A stretch of 64,000 nt of DNA from Yoonia sp. F2084L. GTDB taxonomy: Bacteria; Pseudomonadota; Alphaproteobacteria; Rhodobacterales; Rhodobacteraceae. The notes under the pieces are model-generated. The model made no database searches. It worked only from the letters and a program-made list of their open reading frames with translations, and was not told the DNA's origin. The stretch covers positions 744,001 to 808,000 of the forward strand of contig NZ_JALKAH010000001.1 of the NCBI RefSeq assembly GCF_023015625.1. Reading direction: 5' to 3'. The position numbers and the translations under genes were made by a program. Positions 8,125 through 19,428 of the stretch are shown in pieces (the stretch's first letter is position 1; every line of letters begins with the position of its first letter).

Positions 8125-9447
8125 ATGGATTTCAAACGCGCAGACTTCCCCGAAGGTTTTCTCTTTGGGGCGGCCACCGCCGCCTATCAGATCGAAGGGC
8201 ATCAATTCGGCGGTGCAGGCCCCACGCATTGGGACACCTTCGCGGCGGGTCCGGGCAATGTGGTGCGCGGCGAAGACGGATCCTTGGCCTGCGATCATTA
8301 CCACCGCTACGCCGAGGACCTTGATCTGCTCAAAGATGCCGGCATGGACGCCTATCGGTTTTCGACGTCCTGGGCACGGGTTATGCCGGACGGGCGCACC
8401 CCCAATCCTGAAGGACTGGATTTCTACGACCGTCTGGTCGATGCGATGCTCGAACGCGGGCTCAAGCCCTTTCAGACGCTCTATCACTGGGAATTACCTG
8501 CGGCTTTGGCCGATAAGGGCGGCTGGATGAACCGCGATACCTGCAACTATTTTGGTGATTTCACCGATGTCATCACGGACCGGATCGGAGACCGGGTTCA
8601 GGCGATTGCGACCATCAATGAACCTTGGTGCATTGCCTATCTGTCTCACTTCCTTGGACATCATGCACCCGGCCTGCAAGACATTCGCGCCGCGGCCCGC
8701 GCCATGCACCACATCAACCTGGCCCATGGCATCGCCATGACGCGACTGCGCAGCAGAGGCATGAAAAACTGCGGCATCGTCTTGAACTTCGACCACACGG
8801 AACCGCAAGACAGCAGCAAAGAAGCCGCCGGCGCGACTGCGACATGGGACGCGATCATGAACCGCTGGTTCATTGAGGCGGTAACCAAAGGCAGCTACCC
8901 CGCCGAGGCCATGGAGGGGTTTGCCCGGCACATGCCCGACAACTGGGAAGACGACATGCCCCAGATCAGCCAGCCAATAGATTTTCTTGGTGTGAACTAT
9001 TACACCCGACACAAGGTGACGGCAGATGCCGAAGCGGTCTGGCCGCATATCGCTTCAAAAGAGGGCCCCGGCGACAAAACCCAGATGGGATGGGAGATAT
9101 ATCCTGCCGGGCTGCAATCCTTTCTGACCCGTCTGTCGCGCGACTATGTCGGTGATATGCCGATCTATGTGACCGAAAATGGTATGGCCTGGGATGACAT
9201 CGTAGAAAACGGTGCAGTCTTTGACCCCGAACGCACAAGATTTATCTCGGATCACATGCAGGCGACGCTTGCCGCCATCGCAGCAGGCGTAAATGTGCAG
9301 GGCTTTTTCTATTGGTCTTTGCTGGACAACTACGAATGGGCCTTTGGCTATGAAAAACGGTTCGGCATGATCCATGTTGATTTTGAGACCTTGAAGCGTA
9401 CGCCCAAAGCGTCTTATCACGCGCTGAAAGCCGCGATCGCGCGTTAG
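8125..9447 (+). CDS. Beta-glucosidase, GH1 family
   Basis: A 440-residue GH1 TIM-barrel enzyme hydrolysing beta-glucosides (aryl-glucosides, cellobiose) to glucose. The start FPEGFLFGAATAAYQIEG, the acid/base Glu near 166 (TINEPW), the nucleophile Glu near 351 (YVTENGMAW) and the C-terminal WSLLDNYEWAFGYEKRFG signature are all present. There is no signal peptide, so it is cytoplasmic. The ATG follows the aglR stop by 1 nt and precedes glucokinase by 7 bp. Its beta specificity beside an alpha-glucoside operon suggests that the importer or regulator handles both anomers, or that this operon arm widens the substrate range. Confidence 0.93.
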   Translation: MDFKRADFPEGFLFGAATAAYQIEGHQFGGAGPTHWDTFAAGPGNVVRGEDGSLACDHYHRYAEDLDLLKDAGMDAYRFSTSWARVMPDGRTPNPEGLDFYDRLVDAMLERGLKPFQTLYHWELPAALADKGGWMNRDTCNYFGDFTDVITDRIGDRVQAIATINEPWCIAYLSHFLGHHAPGLQDIRAAARAMHHINLAHGIAMTRLRSRGMKNCGIVLNFDHTEPQDSSKEAAGATATWDAIMNRWFIEAVTKGSYPAEAMEGFARHMPDNWEDDMPQISQPIDFLGVNYYTRHKVTADAEAVWPHIASKEGPGDKTQMGWEIYPAGLQSFLTRLSRDYVGDMPIYVTENGMAWDDIVENGAVFDPERTRFISDHMQATLAAIAAGVNVQGFFYWSLLDNYEWAFGYEKRFGMIHVDFETLKRTPKASYHALKAAIAR

Positions 9448-9454
9448 GAAAGTA

Positions 9455-10432
9455 ATGGCACACCCCAAAGACACCTATTCTCTGGTCGCCGACATCGGTG
9501 GCACCAATACACGTGTGGCTTTGGCCGACGGGCGTGCCATCGTTGAGGGGACAATCAGACGCTATCGCAATACTGAGTTTCCGGGGCTCGAGTCGGTGTT
9601 GCGGCGCTATATCGACGACGAAAGCGGCGTTGACCCGATTGCAGCCTGCGTTGCAGTGGCGGGCCCCGTGCGCGATGGCCGAGCCACAATGACCAATCTG
9701 GACTGGGCCATCGACAAAGACACGCTGGCACGGGCGACGAGGGCGGAAACTGTTGCCATTCTCAATGACTTGCAAGCGCAAGGGCATGCTTTGGGGCATA
9801 TTGATGCGGGCAACATTCGCAACATCCTGCCCGGACCAGCCGATAACCCCAATGCGGCGAAGCTGGTCGTGGGCATTGGCACCGGATTTAACGCAGCACC
9901 GGTTTTTGATTTGCCACACGGGCGGATCGTCACCCCATCGGAAAGTGGGCACGCCAACCTGCCCATCCGCAACGAAATGGAGCTGCGGCTGTGCCAATTC
10001 GTTTCCACCGCGCATGGATTTCCAGCCGTTGAAGATGTTTTGTCGGGCCGTGGTCTGGAACGGGTTTATGCGTTTTTGGGGCAGGAAGCCGACGACCCGC
10101 GCGAATGTTCCGCAAAGGATATCATGACCGCCTGTGCCGACGGGTCAGACGCTCGGGCGGTTGAAGCCGCACGACTGTTCACCCGGATTCTGGGCACCGT
10201 TTGCGGTAATCTGTCGCTGATCCAACTGCCTTTTGGTGGGCTCTACCTTGTTGGGGGCGTCGCGCGCGCATTTGCACCGCATCTGACTCAGTTCGGCTTT
10301 GGTGATGCCTTCCGCGACAAAGGGCGCTTCGCCGGATTCATGAGCAATTTTGCAGTGCATGTGATCGAAGATGACTATGCAGCACTCACAGGCTCAGCCG
10401 CGCATCTGGTCGCATTGGGCGCAAACGCCTGA
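9455..10432 (+). CDS. glk: Glucokinase (ROK-independent Glk family)
   Basis: A 325-residue cytosolic ATP-dependent glucokinase making glucose-6-phosphate. The phosphate-1 motif is at the N-terminus (VADIGGTNTRVALA), followed by LNDLQAQGHAL with the catalytic Asp, VGIGTGFNAAP, and a C-terminal GLYLVGGVA. It closes the agl unit: glucose released by AglA and the GH1 enzyme is phosphorylated here and enters zwf-led catabolism, whose genes lie 12 kb away. It converges with cckA; only about 22 bp separate the two stop codons and no strong terminator is visible. Confidence 0.92.
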   Translation: MAHPKDTYSLVADIGGTNTRVALADGRAIVEGTIRRYRNTEFPGLESVLRRYIDDESGVDPIAACVAVAGPVRDGRATMTNLDWAIDKDTLARATRAETVAILNDLQAQGHALGHIDAGNIRNILPGPADNPNAAKLVVGIGTGFNAAPVFDLPHGRIVTPSESGHANLPIRNEMELRLCQFVSTAHGFPAVEDVLSGRGLERVYAFLGQEADDPRECSAKDIMTACADGSDARAVEAARLFTRILGTVCGNLSLIQLPFGGLYLVGGVARAFAPHLTQFGFGDAFRDKGRFAGFMSNFAVHVIEDDYAALTGSAAHLVALGANA

Positions 10433-10454
10433 GATGCAGCGTTAGAACTATGAT

Positions 10455-12800
10455 TTAGGCCGTTTTTGTCGCTGTAAGTAATTGATTCTGCACTGTTTCC
10501 GTCAAAGACTGCAATGAAAAGGGCTTGGGCAAAAACACTGCACCCAGTATCTCAGGCTCACCATCATCAAAGGCGTCTTCAGGATAACCCGAGACAAACA
10601 CCACTTTTGTATCTGGTCGCTTTTTCAATGCCTTACGCACCCAAGTTGGACCATCAAGCCCCGGCATAATCACATCGGTGACAAAAATATCCACATGCAG
10701 ATCATTGTCCTCAAGCATCTCAAGTGCTGCTTCTGCGCAGTCCGCTTCTAAAACCGTATAACCCCGCAAGCGCAGCGCGCGCGACGCAAAGGCCCGCACC
10801 GGCGCTTCATCCTCAACCAACAAAACAACGCCATCAGCACTGGTTTTTACAGGTTGGGCTGTTGGAACTTCGGGCATTCGCTTGTCTTCGCTCTTGTTCA
10901 TATGGCTTGGGAAATAAAGTGAGAAAGTCGCGCCATTGCCGACTTCGGTATCGACAAAGATATAGCCGCCGGTTTGTTTCACGATGCCATAAGCGGTCGA
11001 AAGGCCCAAGCCGGTCCCCTCCCCGATGCGTTTGGTGGTAAAGAACGGCTCGAATATCTTGCCAATTTTGTCGGGCGCGATACCTTTGCCTTCATCAATG
11101 ACCTTGACCAAAACATAGTCGCCCGCGGGCACCGTTGCCCGGTCACGGTGAAGTGCCGTATCAAGTTTCACATTCTCAGTGACCACTTGAATTGCACCTG
11201 ATCCATCCATCGCATCGCGGGCATTCACCACAAGGTTCATCAAGACCTGTTCAAGTTGGCGTTTGTCGGCCTGAATGCGCGCCAGTTTCGCATCATGGTC
11301 CAGCGTCAGCGACACTTTTTCGCCCACCAAACGGTTCAGAAGATGGGTCAAATCCGATAGCGTATCGCGCAGGTCAATCGTTTCGGGTTGCAGGTTCTGC
11401 TTGCGCGAAAACGCCAGAAGCTGGCCAACAAGACTGGCCGCGCGGTTCGTGTTTTGATGGATCTGGATCAGATCACCATAGTTTTGATCATGCTCATCAT
11501 TGTTGCACAACAAAAGCTCACAATGCCCCGAAATCGCCGTGAGCAGATTGTTGAAGTCATGGGCCACACCGCCCGCAAGCTGACCAATCGCCTGCATTTT
11601 CTGGCTTTGCACAAATTTCGCTTCAAGCGTTTTAAGCTCAGTCACATCGTTCAAAACACCGATCAAATGCTGATCATCTGCCGTGCCTGCGGTGTTCAAT
11701 GTCACCTGCACAACCGTGTCCTGCGTTGCACCGCGCCCATGCAAGAACTGCGACACATGCGCGCCATAGTCCGTCAACGCTTCTGTCAGCCAGTCATTGA
11801 TCGGGCGGCCCGGATCACGCAGCAAATCAGATAGGCTTCGCCCTTCGGTTGATGTGACATTCAACAATTGTCGCGCTTCGCGGTTGGACCCCAACAGCGC
11901 GCCATCCTTTGCAATTTTCAGCAAAGGCACCGGCAAATCCTCAAGTGCATCCCATCCCGCCTCAAGTTGCGGCGGCTTTTGAGCTGGAATCACACCGGGC
12001 AGCAGATAAATGTCGCGGGTATCATCCTTGCCTTCGATAATGGCCACCATCGTATCCATGCGTCCTTGCAGGCCGCGCAACCCATGCACCTGACCTGACC
12101 GCAAAGGCAATTCAGCAAAAACATCTTCGATGTTTTGCAAGGATGTACCTACCAGCCTACGAAAGCCGTCGTTCATCCGGGTGATGTGCCCATCCGGATC
12201 AACCGTAAGCATCGGAAATACGGGCTGTTTGAGGTGTGTATCACCGCGCTGGCCGGCCGCTGTCAGGTCATCCAGCCACCAAAGCTGGCAATCCTCGCGC
12301 ATGATCAGCAAACGCAGCCGGAAATGACCACCGCGCGTGACGATATCTTCGGTTTGCGCACCCTCGGGGCCTGCTTGCGCGATAAGCTGCGACAGGATCG
12401 TTTGGGGATTTGCGAGCATCATCCCGAAAACATCCGCAAGCGAAGTGTCTTGGGTGTCCCCGAACTGATCCACGGCAGGCGCATTCGCAAAGGTAACCTT
12501 GCCGTCACCATCGGTCACAAAACCGATGCTCAGGTCATGCGCAATCATGCGGCGGGCGGTTTGGCGCAGGGTTTTGCCGGTCCGTCGCGACACTTGTTTT
12601 GCAACACCAATCAAACCCGCCAGGCAGATTAATATGCCGCCGCAAATGCCAAACGCATAGCGTAACGGCGTTACGGGCACCGCAACAGCGATACCCACGC
12701 AGACAAGACCCGCCAAGAACAGATGTGGCGCAGGGGGTATACCGGACGCTACAGTTACTGTGCGCATCTCATACGATTGATCAAACGGCAAACAACACAC
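10455..12800 (-). CDS. cckA: CckA-type hybrid sensor histidine kinase
   Basis: A 781-residue membrane-bound hybrid kinase heading the CckA-ChpT-CtrA phosphorelay. Two membrane segments (about residues 27-67) are followed by PAS-like regions (about 85-180, 195-270, 290-390), a HisKA domain with phospho-His near 414 (GGVAHDFNNLL), a HATPase domain with N box near 522-527 and G box GEGTGLGLS, and a C-terminal receiver with phospho-Asp near 709 (IFVTDVIMPG) and Lys near 759. The start is uncertain: GTG at 12800, or ATG at 12767 (MRTVTVASG) just before the first membrane segment; neither has a strong Shine-Dalgarno. A CtrA-type site lies 38 bp upstream of 12800. Confidence 0.88.
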   Translation of the reverse strand: MCCLPFDQSYEMRTVTVASGIPPAPHLFLAGLVCVGIAVAVPVTPLRYAFGICGGILICLAGLIGVAKQVSRRTGKTLRQTARRMIAHDLSIGFVTDGDGKVTFANAPAVDQFGDTQDTSLADVFGMMLANPQTILSQLIAQAGPEGAQTEDIVTRGGHFRLRLLIMREDCQLWWLDDLTAAGQRGDTHLKQPVFPMLTVDPDGHITRMNDGFRRLVGTSLQNIEDVFAELPLRSGQVHGLRGLQGRMDTMVAIIEGKDDTRDIYLLPGVIPAQKPPQLEAGWDALEDLPVPLLKIAKDGALLGSNREARQLLNVTSTEGRSLSDLLRDPGRPINDWLTEALTDYGAHVSQFLHGRGATQDTVVQVTLNTAGTADDQHLIGVLNDVTELKTLEAKFVQSQKMQAIGQLAGGVAHDFNNLLTAISGHCELLLCNNDEHDQNYGDLIQIHQNTNRAASLVGQLLAFSRKQNLQPETIDLRDTLSDLTHLLNRLVGEKVSLTLDHDAKLARIQADKRQLEQVLMNLVVNARDAMDGSGAIQVVTENVKLDTALHRDRATVPAGDYVLVKVIDEGKGIAPDKIGKIFEPFFTTKRIGEGTGLGLSTAYGIVKQTGGYIFVDTEVGNGATFSLYFPSHMNKSEDKRMPEVPTAQPVKTSADGVVLLVEDEAPVRAFASRALRLRGYTVLEADCAEAALEMLEDNDLHVDIFVTDVIMPGLDGPTWVRKALKKRPDTKVVFVSGYPEDAFDDGEPEILGAVFLPKPFSLQSLTETVQNQLLTATKTA

Positions 12801-12837
12801 CTCACACTACGCCACCCCCTTCAAAATCGTAAAACGA

Positions 12838-12853
12838 TTAAGGAACCCTTAAC
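12838..12853. promoter_or_regulatory. CtrA-type binding site upstream of cckA
   Basis: TTAAGGAACCCTTAAC matches the consensus TTAA-N7-TTAAC exactly. It sits in the 90-bp gap between rsmB and cckA, about 40 bp upstream of the GTG start (about 70 bp from the alternative ATG). CtrA is the response regulator controlled by CckA, so this suggests feedback control of the kinase gene. Confidence 0.75.
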
Positions 12854-12890
12854 CCTGATAGCCGCAATAGCGTTGCACTTCTAGGTTGTA

Positions 12891-14051
12891 TTATTGGTGC
12901 ATAAGGACGCAGTGGAAAAAGCCGTCTCCATCGCCGTCTGGCAGGCGTTGGTTTTGCTGCGTCACCTGCCACCGGGGATGCACATTGCAAAACGCCGCAA
13001 CTGTATCTGCATTCTCATCCGCCAGAACCGAGCAGGTCGCATAGACCAGCACCCCACCTGGCGCCACCAAACCCGACGCGTTTTCCAAAACGTCGCGCTG
13101 TGTTTGCATCAATCCCGAAAGCCGGTCCGGCGTCAAACGCCACTTGGCATCTGGCGTACGGCGCCATGTGCCACTGCCGCTGCAGGGTGCATCGCAAAAC
13201 ACGACATCCCATTTGTCCTGTGAGGGCAAATCATCGGTATGAACAATCGCGATATCCACACCTGCCCGCGCAGCACGTCCGGGCAAATCGCGCATCCGCT
13301 GCGGAGCGATGTCATGGGCGGATACGTCCGCGTCGTAGCGATCCGCAAACGCCAGCGCCTTACCTCCACCACCTGCACAAAAATCCAGCACGCGCGCGCC
13401 ATCAAGAACGGGCGTTTCCTGTACGGCCCATTGCGACGACGCATCTTGCAGCTCAATCAAACCATCCAGATAGGCGGCGGTTGTTTTGACACGTCTGGGG
13501 TTGGCGAGCACCCGCAAACATCCCGGAACGCTTTCATGGTCTATGACGGTCACACCATCGGCGGCCAATGCCTGAGCTGCCTTTGCAGGGCTGCCGCGCC
13601 GCGTGTTCACCCGCAAAAACACATCAGCACGCTCTTGCTGCGCCAAAGCCGCAGGCATGGCCTGATCACCTAGACTGTTTTGCCACGCGGGCCAAAGCCA
13701 CTCAGGCACATCACAGCGTGCCGCATTCCAAAGCTGCAATGGCGTCTCAAGTGCTGTTTGCTCGGCCGCTGTCAATGCGGCTGGTGCATGGCCTTCGCCC
13801 GAAAACAGCGCCGCGACATCCAAGCTATCCCGCACTGCCAGCCGCTGCATCAGGTTGCGTCCCGCGCCATCGCCCAAAGACCGCTTCGCACGCAGCACAT
13901 CAAAGACATGATCACGCACCGCCGCCCGATCCTTGGACCCTGCATAGCGACTGCCCCGTGCCCAAGCTGTCAGCGCCTGCTCGGCGGGTGTGCCCGCATT
14001 GATCTGATCAAGCACCGCAATTGCGGCTGCGACACGCGCGCCAGGGGTCAT
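12891..14051 (-). CDS. rsmB: RsmB/NOP-family rRNA (cytosine-C5) methyltransferase
   Basis: A 386-residue SAM-dependent RNA methyltransferase. The SAM motif is VLDFCAGGGGKALAFAD (about 221-237). The two family cysteines are present: the nucleophile/release pair in DAPCSGSGTWRRTPDAKW (C290) and YATCSVL (C340). RsmB methylates C967 of 16S rRNA in E. coli; with a shorter N-terminal region here, other targets (RsmF-like, tRNA) are possible, so the symbol is by best fit. The ATG at 14051 lies 3 bp after the guaB stop, so it is co-transcribed with guaB. Confidence 0.82.
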   Translation of the reverse strand: MTPGARVAAAIAVLDQINAGTPAEQALTAWARGSRYAGSKDRAAVRDHVFDVLRAKRSLGDGAGRNLMQRLAVRDSLDVAALFSGEGHAPAALTAAEQTALETPLQLWNAARCDVPEWLWPAWQNSLGDQAMPAALAQQERADVFLRVNTRRGSPAKAAQALAADGVTVIDHESVPGCLRVLANPRRVKTTAAYLDGLIELQDASSQWAVQETPVLDGARVLDFCAGGGGKALAFADRYDADVSAHDIAPQRMRDLPGRAARAGVDIAIVHTDDLPSQDKWDVVFCDAPCSGSGTWRRTPDAKWRLTPDRLSGLMQTQRDVLENASGLVAPGGVLVYATCSVLADENADTVAAFCNVHPRWQVTQQNQRLPDGDGDGFFHCVLMHQ

Positions 14052-14054
14052 CGT

Positions 14055-15539
<1,485 letters not shown>

Positions 15540-15607
15540 CTATCGCATGGAAATGTGATGACCGAAAGGGCAAATTGGCGTGAAACCAGACTTGTGAGTG
15601 GGCAGGA

Positions 15608-16309
15608 ATGCGCCCAAAGTGCCCCATGGCGCATGAGATACATCACCAACACAGCAAGACAGGCCGCTTTATACGCATCGCGATCAGGCTGACGCTGATT
15701 TTGGGGCTGGTTTATCTGGCAAAGCTGGGCATTGATCTGCTGATGGCCAAGATCGCGCTGTTCGAAACCGATGCAGCCGCTCGGGCAATGACCGGACTGA
15801 TCATCACTGTCATGGTGGGCTACGCGATCCTGCTTGCCATCCCGTTTATACCGGGGGTCGAAATCGGCATCGCCATCTTGGTGGTTGAAGGTGCGACTGC
15901 GGCACCGATGGTCTATGTCGCCACGATTGCCGGGTTGCTTTTGGCCTTTTGCGTTGGGCAATACGCGCCGATGTCGCGGCTTATCCAGCTTTGTGAGGAC
16001 CTGCGCCTGTTTCGGATCGGGCGGCTGCTGGAAAACATTGACAAAACACCGCGCAATGACCGTTTAGATGCGATGCACAATCGTCTGCCACACTGGCTGG
16101 CCGCGATTTTGTGCAACTACCGCTATGTGACATTGGCCATCGCAATCAACCTGCCCGGAAACATCGCACTGGGGGGTGGTGGAGGTATTATGATGGCAGG
16201 CGGGCTGAGCCGTTTGTTCCAAACGCGCTTTGTCATTCTCACAATCGTTCTGGCCACCTTGCCGATACCTTTGTCCGTGTGGCTGATGGGATCAGAAATC
16301 CTGCAATAA
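15608..16309 (+). CDS. Integral membrane protein, possibly TVP38/VTT-like
   Basis: A 233-residue protein with about four to five hydrophobic segments (roughly residues 24-45, 60-85, 90-118, 172-190, 206-226) and a charged cytoplasmic-type loop (about 120-165). Its INLPGNIALGGGGGIMMAGG segment resembles the glycine-rich re-entrant part of TVP38/DedA-like (VTT) proteins, but the match is only by eye. The His-rich N-terminus (MAHEIHHQHSKTG) is notable. The ATG at 15608 has AGGA nearly adjacent; an in-frame ATG at 15626 is an alternative. It is divergent from guaB and precedes the corrinoid-activator gene. No specific function can be given. Confidence 0.65.
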   Translation: MRPKCPMAHEIHHQHSKTGRFIRIAIRLTLILGLVYLAKLGIDLLMAKIALFETDAAARAMTGLIITVMVGYAILLAIPFIPGVEIGIAILVVEGATAAPMVYVATIAGLLLAFCVGQYAPMSRLIQLCEDLRLFRIGRLLENIDKTPRNDRLDAMHNRLPHWLAAILCNYRYVTLAIAINLPGNIALGGGGGIMMAGGLSRLFQTRFVILTIVLATLPIPLSVWLMGSEILQ

Positions 16310-16402
16310 CATGCCGCTGCTCATAGTTATTATGACGGATACGGGCCTTTCTATTAGCCGCGCAAAAGATACATTCATGGCAAGACAAAACAGGCGCGCA
16401 TC

Positions 16403-18445
16403 ATGTCCAACGATCCTCTCGTCATTTTCACTCCGTCCGGGAAACGCGGCACCTTCCCTGTTGGCACACCTGTCCTGACAGCCGCCCGGCAATTGGGCGT
16501 TGATCTGGACAGCGTCTGCGGTGGGCGTGGCATCTGTTCCAAATGCCAGATCACGCCGTCCTATGGCGAGTTTTCCAAACATGGCGTAACGGTCGCCGAC
16601 ACGGCGCTGTCCGAATGGAACAGCGTCGAGGCGCGTTATGACGAAAAACGCGGCCTGAAAGAAGGCCGCCGCCTTGGCTGCCAAGCCACTATTCAAAGCG
16701 ATATCGTCATCGACGTGCCCGCCGAAAGCCAGGTGCACAAACAGGTCGTGCGCAAACGGGCCGAGGCGCGCGATATCGTGATGAACCCCTCGACCAAGCT
16801 TTACTACGTCGAAGTGGCCGAACCTGATATGCATGACCCATCAGGCGATCTGGAACGGCTGGTCGCAGCCCTGCGCCGCGATTGGGACCTGCCTGAACTT
16901 GAGGCCGATCTTGGCGTGTTAAAAACCATGCAAAGTGCCCTGCGCAAAGGCGAATGGAAAGTCACTGTCGCTGTGCATTTGGGCGATGCCGTCTTTAGCC
17001 CGCGTATCATCCACATCTGGCCGGGTTTTTATGAAGGCACGCTTTACGGCCTCGCCGTCGACCTCGGCTCCACCACCATCGCGGCGCACCTGTGCGATCT
17101 GCAATCGGGCGAAGTTGTCGCCTCTTCCGGCATTATGAACCCGCAAATCCGTTTTGGCGAAGACCTGATGAGCCGCGTGAGTTACGGTATGATGAACCCC
17201 ACAGGGTCCGTTGAGATGACCAAAGCGGTACGCGAAGGTATGAACGCGCTTTTCGTTCAAATCGCATCCGAAGCCGAGATTGATCGCAACCTGATCGTAG
17301 ACGCAGTCTTTGTCTGCAACCCGGTCATGCACCACCTGTTCCTAGGGATCGACGCCTATGAGTTGGGTCAGGCACCCTTCGCGCTGGCCACATCCGAGGC
17401 CATCTCGCTGCGTGCATCCGAGCTGGACCTCAACCTGCATCCCGCATCCCGTGTCTACCTTCTGCCCTGCATCGCCGGACACGTCGGCGCGGATGCAGCG
17501 GCGGTTGCCCTCTCGGAAGCACCAGATAAATCCGAAGACCTCGTGCTGGTGGTCGATGTCGGAACCAACGCGGAAATCCTGTTGGGCAACAAGGAAAAAG
17601 TGCTCGCCTGCTCGTCTCCCACGGGCCCGGCATTCGAGGGTGCACAAATCACTAGCGGCCAGCGTGCGGCACCGGGTGCGATTGAACACGTCGAAATCGA
17701 CCCGGTCACCAAACTGCCGCGCTTTCAAGTGATCGGCTCCGAACTCTGGTCCGACGAAGAAGGTTTCGACGCCGCCATCGCGCAAACCGGCATCACAGGT
17801 ATCTGCGGCTCTGGCATTATCGAAGTCATCGCCGAAATGCGTATGGCCGGTATCGTTGATGGTCCCGGCCTGATCGGATCAGCCGAACAAACCGGATCGC
17901 CCAACTGCTTTCAAGATGGGCGCACGAATTCCTACCAGCTTTATGATGGCACGGAAAACGGCGGCCCCAAGATCACCGTGACGAACACGGATATCCGGCA
18001 AATCCAGATGGCCAAGGCGGCACTCTATTCCGGGGCGCGCCTTCTGATGGATAAGTTCGGCGTCGACAAAGTGGACCGTATCGTGCTGGCCGGGGCCTTC
18101 GGCGCACATATCAGCCCCAAACACGCGATGGTGCTGGGCATGATCCCTGACGCACCGCTGGACAAGGTGACCAGCGCAGGCAACGCGGCAGGCACAGGCG
18201 CGCGGATTGCGCTGCTGAATACCGACGCGCGGCGCGAAATCGAAGAGACGGTGCACAACATCCATAAAATCGAAACCGCGATTGAACCACGGTTCCAAGA
18301 GCATTTCGTGAACGCCTCCAACATCCCCAACGCGGTCGAACCCTTCCCGATCCTCGAAAGCATCGTCACAATCCCGAAGGTCAATCACAACACCGGCGGC
18401 GGCGATGGGACACGCAGGCGGCGGCGCACAGGGGCCCGACCGTGA
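16403..18445 (+). CDS. 2Fe-2S ferredoxin / ASKHA-ATPase protein (DUF4445; RACo/RamA-like corrinoid activator)
   Basis: A 680-residue two-part protein. The N-terminus is a plant-type ferredoxin domain with C39-X5-C45-X2-C48 and C93 as the likely cluster ligands ([13 protein letters not shown], then RLGCQAT). From about residue 200 an ASKHA ATPase follows ([45 protein letters not shown]). Such proteins reduce inactive Co(II) corrinoid to Co(I) using ATP and an electron donor, reactivating B12-dependent methyltransferases. From memory, a DUF4445 protein is needed for a split B12-dependent methionine synthase in roseobacters; this could be that orthologue. The C-terminus is Arg-rich ([11 protein letters not shown]). 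Its stop overlaps the TDO start by 4 nt (GTGA). Confidence 0.85.
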   Translation: MSNDPLVIFTPSGKRGTFPVGTPVLTAARQLGVDLDSVCGGRGICSKCQITPSYGEFSKHGVTVADTALSEWNSVEARYDEKRGLKEGRRLGCQATIQSDIVIDVPAESQVHKQVVRKRAEARDIVMNPSTKLYYVEVAEPDMHDPSGDLERLVAALRRDWDLPELEADLGVLKTMQSALRKGEWKVTVAVHLGDAVFSPRIIHIWPGFYEGTLYGLAVDLGSTTIAAHLCDLQSGEVVASSGIMNPQIRFGEDLMSRVSYGMMNPTGSVEMTKAVREGMNALFVQIASEAEIDRNLIVDAVFVCNPVMHHLFLGIDAYELGQAPFALATSEAISLRASELDLNLHPASRVYLLPCIAGHVGADAAAVALSEAPDKSEDLVLVVDVGTNAEILLGNKEKVLACSSPTGPAFEGAQITSGQRAAPGAIEHVEIDPVTKLPRFQVIGSELWSDEEGFDAAIAQTGITGICGSGIIEVIAEMRMAGIVDGPGLIGSAEQTGSPNCFQDGRTNSYQLYDGTENGGPKITVTNTDIRQIQMAKAALYSGARLLMDKFGVDKVDRIVLAGAFGAHISPKHAMVLGMIPDAPLDKVTSAGNAAGTGARIALLNTDARREIEETVHNIHKIETAIEPRFQEHFVNASNIPNAVEPFPILESIVTIPKVNHNTGGGDGTRRRRRTGARP

Positions 18446-19287
18446 CATCCGATGATGCCCCCTACGATCCGGCCCGCGAGGGCGCGCAAATGCACTTTGA
18501 CGGGCGCATGTCATATACCGACTATCTGCAACTTGATCTGGTGCTTGGCGCGCAAAAACCGCTGACCGATACCCATGATGAATTACTTTTCATCATACAG
18601 CACCAGACCTCGGAACTCTGGATGACACTGGCGCTTCATGAGATCAACGCCGCACGCGACGCCATCAGCCAGGATGCGCTTCAACCGGCGTTCAAGATGC
18701 TGGCGCGGGTAGCGCGGATATTCGAGCAACTCAACAACGCATGGGATGTCCTGCGCACAATGACCCCAAGCGATTACACCGCATTCCGCGATGAATTAGG
18801 TCAGTCTTCCGGGTTCCAGTCATGGCAGTACCGGCTGATCGAATTCAGCCTCGGCAACCGAAACACCGCGCTTTTGCAGCCGCATGCACATCGCCCCGAC
18901 ATCACGGCAAAGCTGACATCTGAACTGGCCCGCCCCACGCTTTACGATGTTGCATTGCGGGCGCTGGCGCGGGGCGGGCTGCCCGTGCCCTCATTCGTTC
19001 TGGATCGCGACATCTCTCGCCCGCACGTTTGCGATGATGACCTCGTACATGTTTGGGAACAAATCTACCGCGACCCGCAGAAGTATTGGTCCTTTTACGA
19101 ACTGGCCGAGACACTTGTGGACATCGAAGACTACTTCCGCCGCTGGCGTTTCAACCACGTCACCACGGTCGAACGTGTGATCGGTTTCAAGCGCGGCACC
19201 GGCGGCACTGGCGGTGTGGATTATCTGCGCCGCATGCTTGCGGTCGAGCTTTTCCCCGAGTTGTGGCGAGTGCGCACGGTGCTTTGA
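18442..19287 (+). CDS. kynA: Tryptophan 2,3-dioxygenase
   Basis: A 281-residue haem dioxygenase that opens the tryptophan indole ring to N-formylkynurenine, the first step of the kynurenine route. The family start [18 protein letters not shown], the distal-haem segment with H54 ([13 protein letters not shown]) and the C-terminal [25 protein letters not shown] region (with the proximal His) are clear. It uses a GTG start overlapping the preceding stop. Kynureninase and formamidase are not in the window. Coupling to a corrinoid-activator gene is unexpected, as TDO has no cobalamin requirement. Confidence 0.94.
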   Translation: MTSDDAPYDPAREGAQMHFDGRMSYTDYLQLDLVLGAQKPLTDTHDELLFIIQHQTSELWMTLALHEINAARDAISQDALQPAFKMLARVARIFEQLNNAWDVLRTMTPSDYTAFRDELGQSSGFQSWQYRLIEFSLGNRNTALLQPHAHRPDITAKLTSELARPTLYDVALRALARGGLPVPSFVLDRDISRPHVCDDDLVHVWEQIYRDPQKYWSFYELAETLVDIEDYFRRWRFNHVTTVERVIGFKRGTGGTGGVDYLRRMLAVELFPELWRVRTVL

Positions 19288-19308
19288 TCCAAGGCTCTAT
19301 TTGCACCG

Positions 19309-19337
19309 TTGACGAACGTTGGGACGCGGCGTATCCA
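19309..19337 (+). promoter_or_regulatory. Sigma70-type promoter of tRNA-Gly
   Basis: TTGACG (19309-19314), a 17-bp spacer and TATCCA (19332-19337) lie directly upstream of the tRNA, with the predicted start point only a few bases before its 5' end. Spacing and position fit a strong tRNA promoter. Confidence 0.65.
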
Positions 19338-19347
19338 CATCGGACGC

Positions 19348-19421
19348 GCGGGTATGGTGAAAAGGTATCACGAAAGCTTCCCAAGCTTCAGTTACGGGTT
19401 CGATTCCCGTTACCCGCTCCA
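19348..19421 (+). tRNA. tRNA-Gly (anticodon CCC)
   Basis: The cloverleaf can be drawn by hand. Acceptor GCGGGTA pairs with TACCCGC (19411-19417); the D stem GTGA pairs with TCAC; the anticodon stem encloses the loop TTCCCAA with CCC at 19380-19382; the T arm is ACGGG-TTCGATT-CCCGT; and CCA (19419-19421) is encoded. One A-C mismatch sits at the top of the anticodon stem. It decodes GGG. Confidence 0.93.
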
Positions 19422-19428
19422 GAACATA

